Origin: Bacteroidota bacterium
GTDB taxonomy: Bacteria; Bacteroidota; Bacteroidia; Bacteroidales; Paludibacteraceae
Direction: 5' to 3'
Length of the DNA stretch: 14,854 nt
Assembly (NCBI GenBank): GCA_022709605.1
Contig: JAKLIM010000047.1
Coordinates: 1 to 14,854, forward strand
The position numbers and the translations under genes were made by a program. The notes under the pieces were generated by a model. It was not told where the DNA came from, did no database searches, and saw nothing but the letters and a program-made list of their open reading frames with translations. Shown one piece after another: positions 8,228 through 14,854 of the stretch. Numbering within the stretch: the first letter of the stretch is position 1; each line of letters starts with the position of its first letter.

Positions 8228-8914
8228 CTACTTTTGGTATTCATTACGACTTCCATCTGTATTTTTTTCAAAATGAATATCAAAGCCTAAAAGACCTGCC
8301 GGATCGTCAAAAGTATCTAAACCATCTGCTGCTTTTCTGAATAACCTACACACTAAAACTGTACTAATATCAATATCGTTGGGCGCAGTTCCACTTACAA
8401 TATCACCAAGACTTGTGATTAAGTGTTGTTTTGTGCCTGTTGGTGTGATTGTAGAAATAATAGTATTTGAGGTAAGTATTGTAGAGGTTGAACTAAATGT
8501 ACCACCTATTTTCATTATAGTATACTCAAGCCCCCAAACTACATTATTTGAAGGTGTAATGGCCAAAGTTGTCCAATGCACATGTGGTTTCAAAGTAGTT
8601 CCAAGTTTATAACTATGCGGTATCTGAATAGTAAAATACACTTCCTGTTCTTGGCTTTTGTCAAAAATCCACAAATAAACGCCTTGTGAAGTGCCATTTC
8701 CAGCAAATTTACCTGACCAGGTTGGAGGATTACTTCCACTTCTAGTCGTCGCATCGGGGTAAACCATTAAGTCGTCCCAGGTCGTTGCAGCTCCATCGGT
8801 AACAATGGTTCCATCGCTTTCAATCGTTAAATTATTGTTGATTTTCACACTTTGAGCCTGAACCCCCCAAAATGCACATACAGCAATAAAGAATAAAGTA
8901 ATTTTGATTTTCAT
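8228..8914 (-). CDS. Exported protein of unknown function with PHVHW motif
   Basis: This 228-residue protein has a clear signal peptide (residues 1 to about 21, ending VQAQ) and no lipoprotein cysteine. No T9SS sorting domain is present, so it probably stays in the periplasm or leaves by another route. After a short Asn/Gly/Thr-rich strand region comes ATTWDDLMVYP, then VYLWIFD, IQIPHSYKLGTTLKPHVHW (about residues 97-115), WGLEYTIMKIG, LVCRLFRKA and AGLLGFDIHFE. From memory, this order of motifs also occurs in uncharacterised phage and marine bacterial proteins, but I cannot verify that here. The content of beta-strands suggests a jelly-roll or similar fold. It is the first gene of a probable two-gene operon with the T9SS cargo protein downstream. 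No TAnnTTTG promoter was found in front of it. Confidence 0.75.
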   Translation of the reverse strand: MKIKITLFFIAVCAFWGVQAQSVKINNNLTIESDGTIVTDGAATTWDDLMVYPDATTRSGSNPPTWSGKFAGNGTSQGVYLWIFDKSQEQEVYFTIQIPHSYKLGTTLKPHVHWTTLAITPSNNVVWGLEYTIMKIGGTFSSTSTILTSNTIISTITPTGTKQHLITSLGDIVSGTAPNDIDISTVLVCRLFRKAADGLDTFDDPAGLLGFDIHFEKNTDGSRNEYQK

Positions 8915-9581
8915 AACTTTAAATTTAAAAGGATTAATAATTTTAATTGGATTTATGTGATTTGATTTGATTTATGTCTTCTTTTCTAATTTATTATGTA
9001 GTCGTTATAAATTTTCAAATGAAGGAAGAAATACACATTTTTTTAAAAGTTTGACTGGGAATCAGGCTTGTGGATGTGTAATTCTTCAAAAAGAAACACT
9101 AAACTTTTACTTGGGGTCAAATGTATTCTTTAATTTGGATATCGAACTATATAAAAAGGGAAAAATGAATTACCAGATGAATATTTAGCACATTACAAAA
9201 AATGTAAATATAGAAATAATGTAAACATGTTGTATTAACAACATGTTAAATGGCTTATTTGCAGTATTATAAGCGGTTATAAATAGATTGGATTTATGCA
9301 AGTTTGAAGCTAATGGACACAACTAAAATATTAGATATAATCACAATTTTGTTGATTGATTCCGGAGGAAAGTGTCTGTTTTGAGCAATTTAACTTTCTG
9401 TAGGAGTAAAAAACATGAGAATTCAATATAGTTTTACTTATTGGAGTGTTTTTGGATTAAAAACTGACTTTTTATGTAGTAATTTTAGCTATTGCAAATG
9501 AGTAATTTGAAGGGTAATTTTTAGTTTTTAATTGGGTTTAAAAAACTAATTAATAATCAAATTTTGAAATGCTGATGTTTT
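8915..9581. other. 667-base gene-poor intergenic region
   Basis: This very AT-rich stretch lies between the end of the exporter gene and the start of the secreted-protein operon, both on the minus strand. No long coding frame is convincing. It holds three tandem GATTT units (8959-8973) flanked by two ATTTATGT copies (8951-8958 and 8970-8977). There is a bulged hairpin at 9076-9099 (TTCTT, CAAA loop, AAGAA, closed by GTGT and ACAC). A doubled palindrome lies at 9224-9247. Two tiny plus-strand frames occur at 9313-9384 (23 codons) and 9415-9501 (28 codons), the second after an AGGAG. A 9-bp inverted repeat at 9521-9549 (TTAGTTTTT and AAAAACTAA) may help end exporter transcription, but lacks a clean T-run. 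Confidence 0.5.
9224..9247. repeat. Doubled AACATGTT palindrome, operator-like
   Basis: The 8-base palindrome AACATGTT occurs at 9224-9231 and again at 9240-9247, 16 bases apart start to start. Together they form a larger perfect inverted repeat, AACATGTTGT and ACAACATGTT, around ATTA. The spacing, about one and a half helical turns, and the dyad symmetry suit a dimeric or tetrameric DNA-binding protein. It could equally form a hairpin. It lies about 310 bases upstream of the secreted-protein operon. Confidence 0.5.
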
Positions 9582-11819
9582 TTATAAAAAATCCGAACTT
9601 GCTGTCTGAAACATGGCATAATATTTTCCTTCCAATGCCATAAGTTCGGCATGCGAGCCTGATTCAACGACTTCGCCTTTTTCGAAAAAGTAAATAATAT
9701 CAGCCCATTGAACCGTAGTAAGTCGGTGACTAATAATTACCGATGTTTTCCGGTGTGCTAATTTTTTCAGACTCTCGATGATTTGTTTTTCTGACACTGC
9801 ATCAAGTGCACTCGAAGGCTCGTCCATCAATATTAGCGGTTTATCGCGGTAAAAAGCCCTGGCAATAGCCACTTTTTGCCATTGACCGATGCTGAGTTCC
9901 TCACTTCCTTCGAATAAATTACCAAGCAAAGTGTTGTATCCATTCGGGAGTTTTTCAATAATATCATCAATTCCGGCTGACTGAGCTGCTGTTTTTGCTT
10001 TTTCCAAATCCGGTATTTGATCAATATTCCCCAATCCGATATTGCCAAGCGCTGTGATATTATACAATGCAAAATCCTGAAAAACAGCAGTAATATTTTC
10101 GCAAATTGTTTTCTGACCTATTGTAGTTGTGTCTGTATCATCGAAACAAATTTTCCCTGATGTTGGATGATAAAAACCGCAAAGCAGCTTTATCATGGTG
10201 GTTTTTCCAGAACCGTTGGCACCTGCAAAAGCCACTGTTTTTCCGTGCGGAATTTTTATATTTACATGACTTAATGCATCTCGTTTACTGGTTTCGTAGC
10301 GGAAACTTACATTTTCGAACCGAATTTCGTTGTTAAGGCTAAAGGATTGTTTATCAATTGGTTTCGATTTCGAAGGCAGATTTAAAAATGCTGTGAAATC
10401 GTTCAGGAAAGTATTGTCTTCCAAAATTTGGGTAAAAGATGTAAATAGTTCGTTTAAAACACCATACCCTCTTTGAAAAGCAAAGAAAAACAAAACGACA
10501 GTTCCGATGGTAATGACACCGGTATATTTGAGATACGACACATAAGCCAACGATATGAATATCAGCACTACAGCAAATACCTGAGTGAAAATTCCAGTCC
10601 ATAATTCCGATTTTCGTAAGCTTATTTTTTCGGCGAAAAGCTTGTTTTGCACATTCGAAAACCGGTTTAGAAAAAAGGTAGTAAATCCGAATAAGCGCAT
10701 TTCTTTGGCGAAAGGAAATCCGGTCAAAACGCGACTATAATAATGCATTTCGCGCTCGCGAGTACTTTGCGATTTTTTAAGCCGGTAGCGGTTGCGTGAA
10801 TATTTTAGCCGGAAAATAACTCCCGGAATGATGGCAATTATCAGTAAAACAATAAGATACCATTTGATAGTCAGAAAAATACTGATCATGAAAAGCCCAG
10901 CTGCCACCGAGCGTAAACCGCTGAGCAATTCGTTAATAATTTTTACCGGACGGTACGAAGCTTCCTGAACTGCTCTGTGAATTTTATCCTGTTCGGCCGG
11001 ATTTTCGTAATATGATAAATCGAGCGTGGAGTGTTTGGCATGAAGTTTCTCGTAAATTCCACGAATAACCGATTGTGAAAGTTTTTCGGAAAAATAGCCT
11101 CTTATTTCGGAAAGTATGCCATTGAATAAAAAAACAAGTGCTGTAATTATCAGTAATCCAATAAAATAACTTTGCTGACTTTGGTTTTGCGATGTGAATC
11201 CGGTGAGTTGATCGATTAATAATTTGATGCAAACAATGACTAAAAAAGGTAAAACTCCCTGTAAGATTGCAATTACGGCATTCGCAAAAATTATTCTACC
11301 TGAATTTTTTGTCACAATTTTCAGGTTGTTTTGCATTAGTTTCAATTCACTCTTTGCTTTTTTTAAATAACCCACAAACTGAAGTTTAATATTAAAGCAG
11401 GGTATAAGGACTTTCGAAAAATGAGTCGAAACAAAATTCCGAAACTTCATTTTTGAATCATTCGCATTGATTGTCTTATTGTTGCGCTGAAATGAAACCA
11501 ATTTCCCTACAAATTTTTCGGCGGTAAATGGTTTATCGACAAAAGTATTTTTATCTCCTTTTGCTGTAAAAATACGACTGCCATTTTTATATTCAATCTT
11601 AATAAGTCTGTGACAAACCAAATTTTCACCCGATTTAAAAATCACAATATCACCGGTTTTTAATCCTTCTGTCGAACACTTTTCAACCAATCCCACATCA
11701 CCTTCTTTCAGCGTGGGATACATGCTGAAACCTTTCATACTGAAACTTATTGAATTGTTGTTTTCCAACAAAGTTTCGGCAAGGTCTAACAATTGGTTGT
11801 TGAGCGCATCGTCTTTCAT
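9582..11819 (-). CDS. ABC exporter with N-terminal S26 signal-peptidase-like domain
   Basis: This 745-residue inner-membrane half-transporter has an unusual front end. Residues 1 to about 110 resemble type I signal peptidases of the ER/SipW kind: GFSMYPTLKEGD (nucleophile candidate Ser32), CHRLI (His70 where bacterial enzymes have Lys) and AKGDKNTFVD (Asp95). Residues about 175-450 hold six predicted membrane helices of an exporter. The ATPase domain shows GANGSGKTT (Walker A, 533-541), VFQD (Q-loop), LSIGQWQ (signature, 642-648), ILMDEP (Walker B) and SHR (H-loop His698). No membrane helix precedes the peptidase-like domain, so it should lie in the cytosol, as in C39 peptidase exporters. The ATG at 11819 shares a base with the upstream stop (TGATG); an earlier in-frame start is only TTG at 11843. 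Substrate unknown; a modified peptide is inferred from the neighbours. Confidence 0.88.
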   Translation of the reverse strand: MKDDALNNQLLDLAETLLENNNSISFSMKGFSMYPTLKEGDVGLVEKCSTEGLKTGDIVIFKSGENLVCHRLIKIEYKNGSRIFTAKGDKNTFVDKPFTAEKFVGKLVSFQRNNKTINANDSKMKFRNFVSTHFSKVLIPCFNIKLQFVGYLKKAKSELKLMQNNLKIVTKNSGRIIFANAVIAILQGVLPFLVIVCIKLLIDQLTGFTSQNQSQQSYFIGLLIITALVFLFNGILSEIRGYFSEKLSQSVIRGIYEKLHAKHSTLDLSYYENPAEQDKIHRAVQEASYRPVKIINELLSGLRSVAAGLFMISIFLTIKWYLIVLLIIAIIPGVIFRLKYSRNRYRLKKSQSTREREMHYYSRVLTGFPFAKEMRLFGFTTFFLNRFSNVQNKLFAEKISLRKSELWTGIFTQVFAVVLIFISLAYVSYLKYTGVITIGTVVLFFFAFQRGYGVLNELFTSFTQILEDNTFLNDFTAFLNLPSKSKPIDKQSFSLNNEIRFENVSFRYETSKRDALSHVNIKIPHGKTVAFAGANGSGKTTMIKLLCGFYHPTSGKICFDDTDTTTIGQKTICENITAVFQDFALYNITALGNIGLGNIDQIPDLEKAKTAAQSAGIDDIIEKLPNGYNTLLGNLFEGSEELSIGQWQKVAIARAFYRDKPLILMDEPSSALDAVSEKQIIESLKKLAHRKTSVIISHRLTTVQWADIIYFFEKGEVVESGSHAELMALEGKYYAMFQTASSDFL

Positions 11820-12685
11820 CAGATTCCATGAGTATGGATGCAATCGATTACAGTTGCATCCGGAACAAAACCTAAATCAAATACAGGTATTTTGGTACAC
11901 ATTGCACTGAAAAATTCGAGGTGATTATTAATCAGATTTTTTTCGAAATTATTCTGTATGCAAAATGCCATAACACGTGAAACAGCGATTGCACCCGTCA
12001 ATTTTTTTAATCTGTTTTCGGGAAAATGACTGATCAGATAAATGGCATGCAGAGGCGCTTTTTTCGGTATATCCTGATAAAACATGGGCGTATTGTAAGC
12101 AAAATAGCCTTCTCTTGTTTTGCGGATAATAATCCGGTCATCATTGACAATCAGGTTTCCGGCATCAGCCCATATTTTCGACATCGTACTTTTTCCATTA
12201 CCCGAGAAGCCCGTAAACATTCGACCCGTTTGTCCATCAAAAGTGCAGGAAGCATGCATCATCACAGCGCCGCATTTCTGGGCGAGATAATGCATCATGA
12301 TCGGACCCATGGGATATTTTAAGGGCAAAGGTATATTTTCAGTATCAATTGGGTTATACACTTTCCAAATTGATAAATCTTCATTCAAATAAGCAATTTG
12401 TTGAATTTCATTTTTGTTTTGCTGATCGTACATAATGAATCCCAACGCTTTGTTCTTCATGTAAATACTGTAAAACTTCTGTTCAGAGTTTTCAGCTTCG
12501 AACACCAGTTGATAGTCTGCGAGTGGGTTTTCGGGAATTCCGGTGTAACAATATATGTCAACATCCGTCATCCTTTCATCCGTTTTGTTTACAAAAGGTA
12601 AATAACCCGATTCGAGCTCAACAGGAGATTCAGCATGTATTTTTACCGAAAAATCTGCAATATTTAAATCAATGACGTCCTGCAT
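11819..12685 (-). CDS. HPr kinase-like (HprK C-terminal domain family) protein
   Basis: This 288-residue predicted cytoplasmic protein has a nucleotide-binding core like that of HPr serine kinase/phosphorylase. Visible motifs are MMHASC (142-147, matching the HprK histidine region), GFSGNGKST (P-loop, 159-167), VNDDRIII (180-187, acidic pair for metal and catalysis) and PVFDLGFVPD near the C-terminus. The first 130 or so residues are not the usual HprK regulatory domain and I do not recognise them. Relatives without HPr partners occur in lasso-peptide clusters, where they phosphorylate the peptide's C-terminal serine, and in the HprK-related kinase systems paired with PqqD-like proteins. Here too it is 13 bases behind a pqqD-like gene and joined to the exporter by TGATG. 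Kinase activity and its target are inferred, not shown. Confidence 0.85.
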   Translation of the reverse strand: MQDVIDLNIADFSVKIHAESPVELESGYLPFVNKTDERMTDVDIYCYTGIPENPLADYQLVFEAENSEQKFYSIYMKNKALGFIMYDQQNKNEIQQIAYLNEDLSIWKVYNPIDTENIPLPLKYPMGPIMMHYLAQKCGAVMMHASCTFDGQTGRMFTGFSGNGKSTMSKIWADAGNLIVNDDRIIIRKTREGYFAYNTPMFYQDIPKKAPLHAIYLISHFPENRLKKLTGAIAVSRVMAFCIQNNFEKNLINNHLEFFSAMCTKIPVFDLGFVPDATVIDCIHTHGI

Positions 12686-12698
12686 TTTTTCAGATTTT

Positions 12699-12977
12699 CT
12701 ATATATTTAGTTTTGCAACTAATTGATTAAGAAATAATTCTATGTCTTTTCGGGCTGTGTCGGGGTCAATTGAGAATTCGTTGGTAACAGCTTGCTCTAA
12801 CTCTTCAACAGTAGTTGTTTCTGTAATATTTTCCCAGATAAATTTGCCGGTTTCGTTCATTGTGAACATTTCGTTCATCTTCGCCACGTTTCCGGTCAAA
12901 GGAACCAGAATCAGTTCATCGCCGATTTCACGTACCACAAATCTGGCTTTGTTATTGTAAATTCTTTTTAAATCCAT
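12699..12977 (-). CDS. PqqD family peptide-binding protein
   Basis: This 92-residue protein matches the PqqD family, the small winged-helix fold also called a RiPP recognition element. It reads like the family throughout: an N-terminal strand pair (ARFVVREIGDELILVPL), then KMNEMFTMNETGKFIWENI, then a helical half with TTTVEELEQAVTNEFSIDP and a closing helix ELFLNQLVAKLNI. PqqD proteins bind the leader of a precursor peptide and present it to modifying enzymes. It is not part of a pyrroloquinoline quinone cluster: none of the PqqB, PqqC or PqqE genes are here. It is the first gene of the three-gene operon, 19 bases behind a promoter box. Its likely client is an unidentified peptide handled by the downstream kinase-like protein and exporter. 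Confidence 0.85.
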   Translation of the reverse strand: MDLKRIYNNKARFVVREIGDELILVPLTGNVAKMNEMFTMNETGKFIWENITETTTVEELEQAVTNEFSIDPDTARKDIELFLNQLVAKLNI

Positions 12978-12996
12978 AAAGTTTTTTTATTTGTCA

Positions 12997-13004
12997 CAAA
13001 GATA
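12997..13004 (-). promoter_or_regulatory. -7 promoter box for the PqqD/HprK/exporter operon
   Basis: Read on the minus strand this is TATCTTTG, an exact TAnnTTTG match, 19 bases before the pqqD-like ATG. The minus strand upstream is T-rich (seven T at 13022-13028), about where a TTTG -33 element would lie, but without the exact motif. The box implies that the operon is transcribed on its own rather than only by read-through from the sensor gene. Confidence 0.65.
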
Positions 13005-13048
13005 ATTATTTAAGTTAAATGAAAAAAATTCCGTCTTTGCTCTTTGCA

Positions 13049-13062
13049 CCGATAGCTATCGG
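13049..13062. repeat. Perfect 14-bp palindrome CCGATAGCTATCGG
   Basis: The palindrome sits in the 105-base gap between the sensor gene's stop codon and the pqqD-like gene. It is flanked by similar short pieces (CTTTGCTCTTTG before, TTGTTCTTTGTTC after). On the minus strand a T-run (13022-13028) follows about 20 bases later. It may act as a terminator-like hairpin for the sensor gene, a binding site, or a dispersed intergenic repeat. Confidence 0.5.
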
Positions 13063-13082
13063 GGTTGTTCTTTGTTCTATTT

Positions 13083-14854
13083 CTACGAATTCAAATACCT
13101 CGAAGGCGAGCAACCAAATTGCGCTTTGAAACATTTACTAAAGTAAAACGGATCGTTAATTCCCACCATATAAGACACTTCCGATACATTATATTTATAT
13201 GTTTTAAGTAGCTCTGCCGCTTTTTTCATGCGTCGCACCCGAATAAATTCATTGGGAGTATAACCGGTGAGGTATTTTACTTTTTTGAAAAACAATGTAC
13301 GACCGGTATTCATCATTTGAGCAAAATCATCCACCGAAAATTCAGGATTAGTCATGTTTTGTTCCAATAATTTTTCAACTTCTTTCAGAAAATAATTGTC
13401 TTTATCCGGTAATTCAAGAATCGGATCTTCTTCAACTACATTTTCAGAAGTTTCGATGACGGCGTAATGTTTGTGAAGCAATTCGCGCTTTTCAATCAGT
13501 TTGTTAATCTGAAGCATTAAATGTTTCATACTGAATGGCTTACTGATATAGGCATCGGCGCCGGCTGCAATACTTTCGATCGGCAATTCGTCGGGAACAT
13601 AGGCCGTAAGCAAAACCACCGGAATATGACAGGTGGCGAAATCATCTTTCAGCTTTTTGGTAAGTTCAAAACCATTCAGTCCGGGCATCATAACGTCGCA
13701 AATAATCAGATCAGGATCATCTTCCATGCTTCGTTTTATTCCTTCGTTACCATCCGGTGCTGTAATTACTTCAAAATAAGGACTTAATTGATTTTTAAGA
13801 AAATCGCGGATATCATCATTATCATCAATAACTAATATTTTGTAATTTTTACCGGCAAGAGGAATATTCGGCAATAAGTGAAGTAAAGCTCCATTTTCGA
13901 CCGGTTCGATAAATTCGGAAATGTTGTACACTTTATTTTTGTTTTCGCCGGCAACCACAACTTGCTCATTTACAAAATCATCCTTATCGTAAACATTACT
14001 ATTCAACGAAAAATTGACTGTAAAAACAGAACCCCCGCCTTCATTTTCGTTAAAATGTACATTTCCTTTGTGTAATGCAGTAAATTCATTTACCAACGAA
14101 AGTCCGATTCCGGTACCTGATTCAGAAAAATTAATTTGCATAAAACGACTGAACAGCAGGTTTTGCTTTTCTTTGGGAATGCCAATGCCGTTATCGGTAA
14201 CCGAAATTCGTAAAAGCTCTGCCGCATCATCAGCTTCGGCAATGATCGAAATTTTTCCACCCCGATGTGTAAATTTGAATGCATTCGAAAGTAGGTTAAA
14301 TACAATTTTATCCACTTTGTTTTTATCAAAATAAACCGGAATATTCTCACGCGATGGTAAAAATTGATATTCGATATTCATTTTTTCGGCTACATTGGCA
14401 AAACTAAGGTAAATTTCGCGGATAAAATCTACCGCATTAACCCGTTGTAAATTAAGTTTTTGCTTGTTATTTTGCAACTTGCGGAATTCGAGCAATTGTT
14501 CGATAAGCCGCAGCAGATGCGAAGTGTTTTTATCCAGGTCGTTTACCACATGTTGCAGCGGTTCCGACATTTTGTTTTTAAGGCCGTAAAGTGTATCCAC
14601 GCCACCTTTAATAAGTGTAAGCGGTGTACGAAATTCGTGACTGATATTGGTGAAAAACCGCAGTTTATAATCGGTAAGCTGACGTTCTACTTTTACAGCA
14701 TTATCGAGTAAGTAGAATTTCAGAATCAGTTTATATGCAAAATACAAAGCAGCTCCCAAAAGTATGAGATACAGCAAATAAGCCCAGAATGAGAGCCAAA
14801 AAGGCGGACGAATTACAATTTCGAGAACAGTTTCGTTGTTGTCCCATTCGCCCA
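13083..14854 (-). CDS. Hybrid two-component sensor/response regulator with AraC output, 5'-partial
   Basis: The frame is open to the right edge, so the N-terminal periplasmic sensor is cut off; a TTG at 14777 is not a real start. The first visible residues include VLEIVIRPPFW, the typical end of a Y_Y_Y domain in Bacteroidota hybrid systems, then a membrane helix. Next come a histidine kinase dimerisation domain (FFTNISHEFRTPL, phospho-His at about 14637-14639), an ATPase domain (NLLSNAFKF, DNGIGIP, GTGIGLSL), and a receiver domain (ILVIDDNDD, phospho-Asp in LIICDVMMPG at about 13695-13697, with the conserved KPF). An AraC-type DNA-binding domain closes the protein (FFKKVKYLTGYTPNEFI to FGCSPSRYL). 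Such proteins sense a ligand outside the inner membrane and control nearby genes, usually for polysaccharide use. No SusC/SusD pair is visible; the nearest target is the operon that starts 105 bases downstream. Confidence 0.93.
   Translation of the reverse strand, partial: GEWDNNETVLEIVIRPPFWLSFWAYLLYLILLGAALYFAYKLILKFYLLDNAVKVERQLTDYKLRFFTNISHEFRTPLTLIKGGVDTLYGLKNKMSEPLQHVVNDLDKNTSHLLRLIEQLLEFRKLQNNKQKLNLQRVNAVDFIREIYLSFANVAEKMNIEYQFLPSRENIPVYFDKNKVDKIVFNLLSNAFKFTHRGGKISIIAEADDAAELLRISVTDNGIGIPKEKQNLLFSRFMQINFSESGTGIGLSLVNEFTALHKGNVHFNENEGGGSVFTVNFSLNSNVYDKDDFVNEQVVVAGENKNKVYNISEFIEPVENGALLHLLPNIPLAGKNYKILVIDDNDDIRDFLKNQLSPYFEVITAPDGNEGIKRSMEDDPDLIICDVMMPGLNGFELTKKLKDDFATCHIPVVLLTAYVPDELPIESIAAGADAYISKPFSMKHLMLQINKLIEKRELLHKHYAVIETSENVVEEDPILELPDKDNYFLKEVEKLLEQNMTNPEFSVDDFAQMMNTGRTLFFKKVKYLTGYTPNEFIRVRRMKKAAELLKTYKYNVSEVSYMVGINDPFYFSKCFKAQFGCSPSRYLNS

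Noticed and set aside
8967..9188. A 73-codon plus-strand frame in the gene-poor region
   Set aside because: Composition follows the AT-rich background, no domain or ribosome-binding site is visible, and part of it overlaps a hairpin.
9521..9549. Inverted repeat TTAGTTTTT / AAAAACTAA as a terminator for the exporter operon
   Set aside because: Only A/T-rich 9-bp arms with an 11-base loop and no clean T-run on the minus strand; noted but not strong enough to call.
11820..11843. Longer start for the exporter at 11843
   Set aside because: That codon is TTG and lies inside the HprK-like gene; the ATG at 11819 overlaps the stop codon as TGATG, a typical coupled start.
9582..12977. Complete lasso-peptide or PQQ biosynthesis cluster
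   Set aside because: No asparagine-synthetase-like cyclase, B2 protease, or PqqB, PqqC or PqqE gene is present; only the PqqD-like and HprK-like parts are shared.

Overview
The window looks like chromosomal DNA of a member of the Bacteroidota, probably Bacteroidia; the genus cannot be fixed from sequence alone. The signs are AT-rich DNA, promoter boxes of the TAnnTTTG type, a type IX secretion (T9SS) sorting domain, an outer-membrane receptor with a carboxypeptidase-like regulatory domain, and a one-protein hybrid two-component system with an AraC output domain. No rRNA, tRNA, CRISPR array or insertion sequence was seen.

Left half, plus strand. The window opens inside the 3' part of an AbiEii/AbiGii-type nucleotidyltransferase gene (3-617). 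A strong terminator (754-787) separates it from a TonB-dependent receptor-like barrel protein (907-3378). A DEAD-box RNA helicase (3425-4651) has its own promoter box and terminator. A tightly coupled pair for p-aminobenzoate synthesis follows: pabB (4753-5739) and a compact pabC (5723-6319).

Right half, minus strand. Two exported proteins form a probable operon read from 8914 down to 6410: a 228-residue protein with a PHVHW motif, then a 581-residue protein with a T9SS type A sorting signal. A 667-base stretch without a convincing gene (8915-9581) contains a doubled palindrome that looks like a protein-binding site.

The most interesting part is the compact operon from 12977 down to 9582: a PqqD-family protein, an HPr-kinase-like ATPase, and an ABC exporter whose N-terminus carries a signal-peptidase-like (S26) domain. 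The first has a clear promoter box, and the last two are coupled by a TGATG stop/start. PqqD-like domains bind leader peptides, HprK-like enzymes phosphorylate some lasso peptides, and exporters with N-terminal peptidases cleave leaders during export. The set therefore suggests a peptide modification, cleavage and export system, although no precursor peptide could be identified with confidence. A hybrid sensor/regulator gene (13083 to the right edge, N-terminus missing) lies immediately upstream on the same strand and may control the operon.
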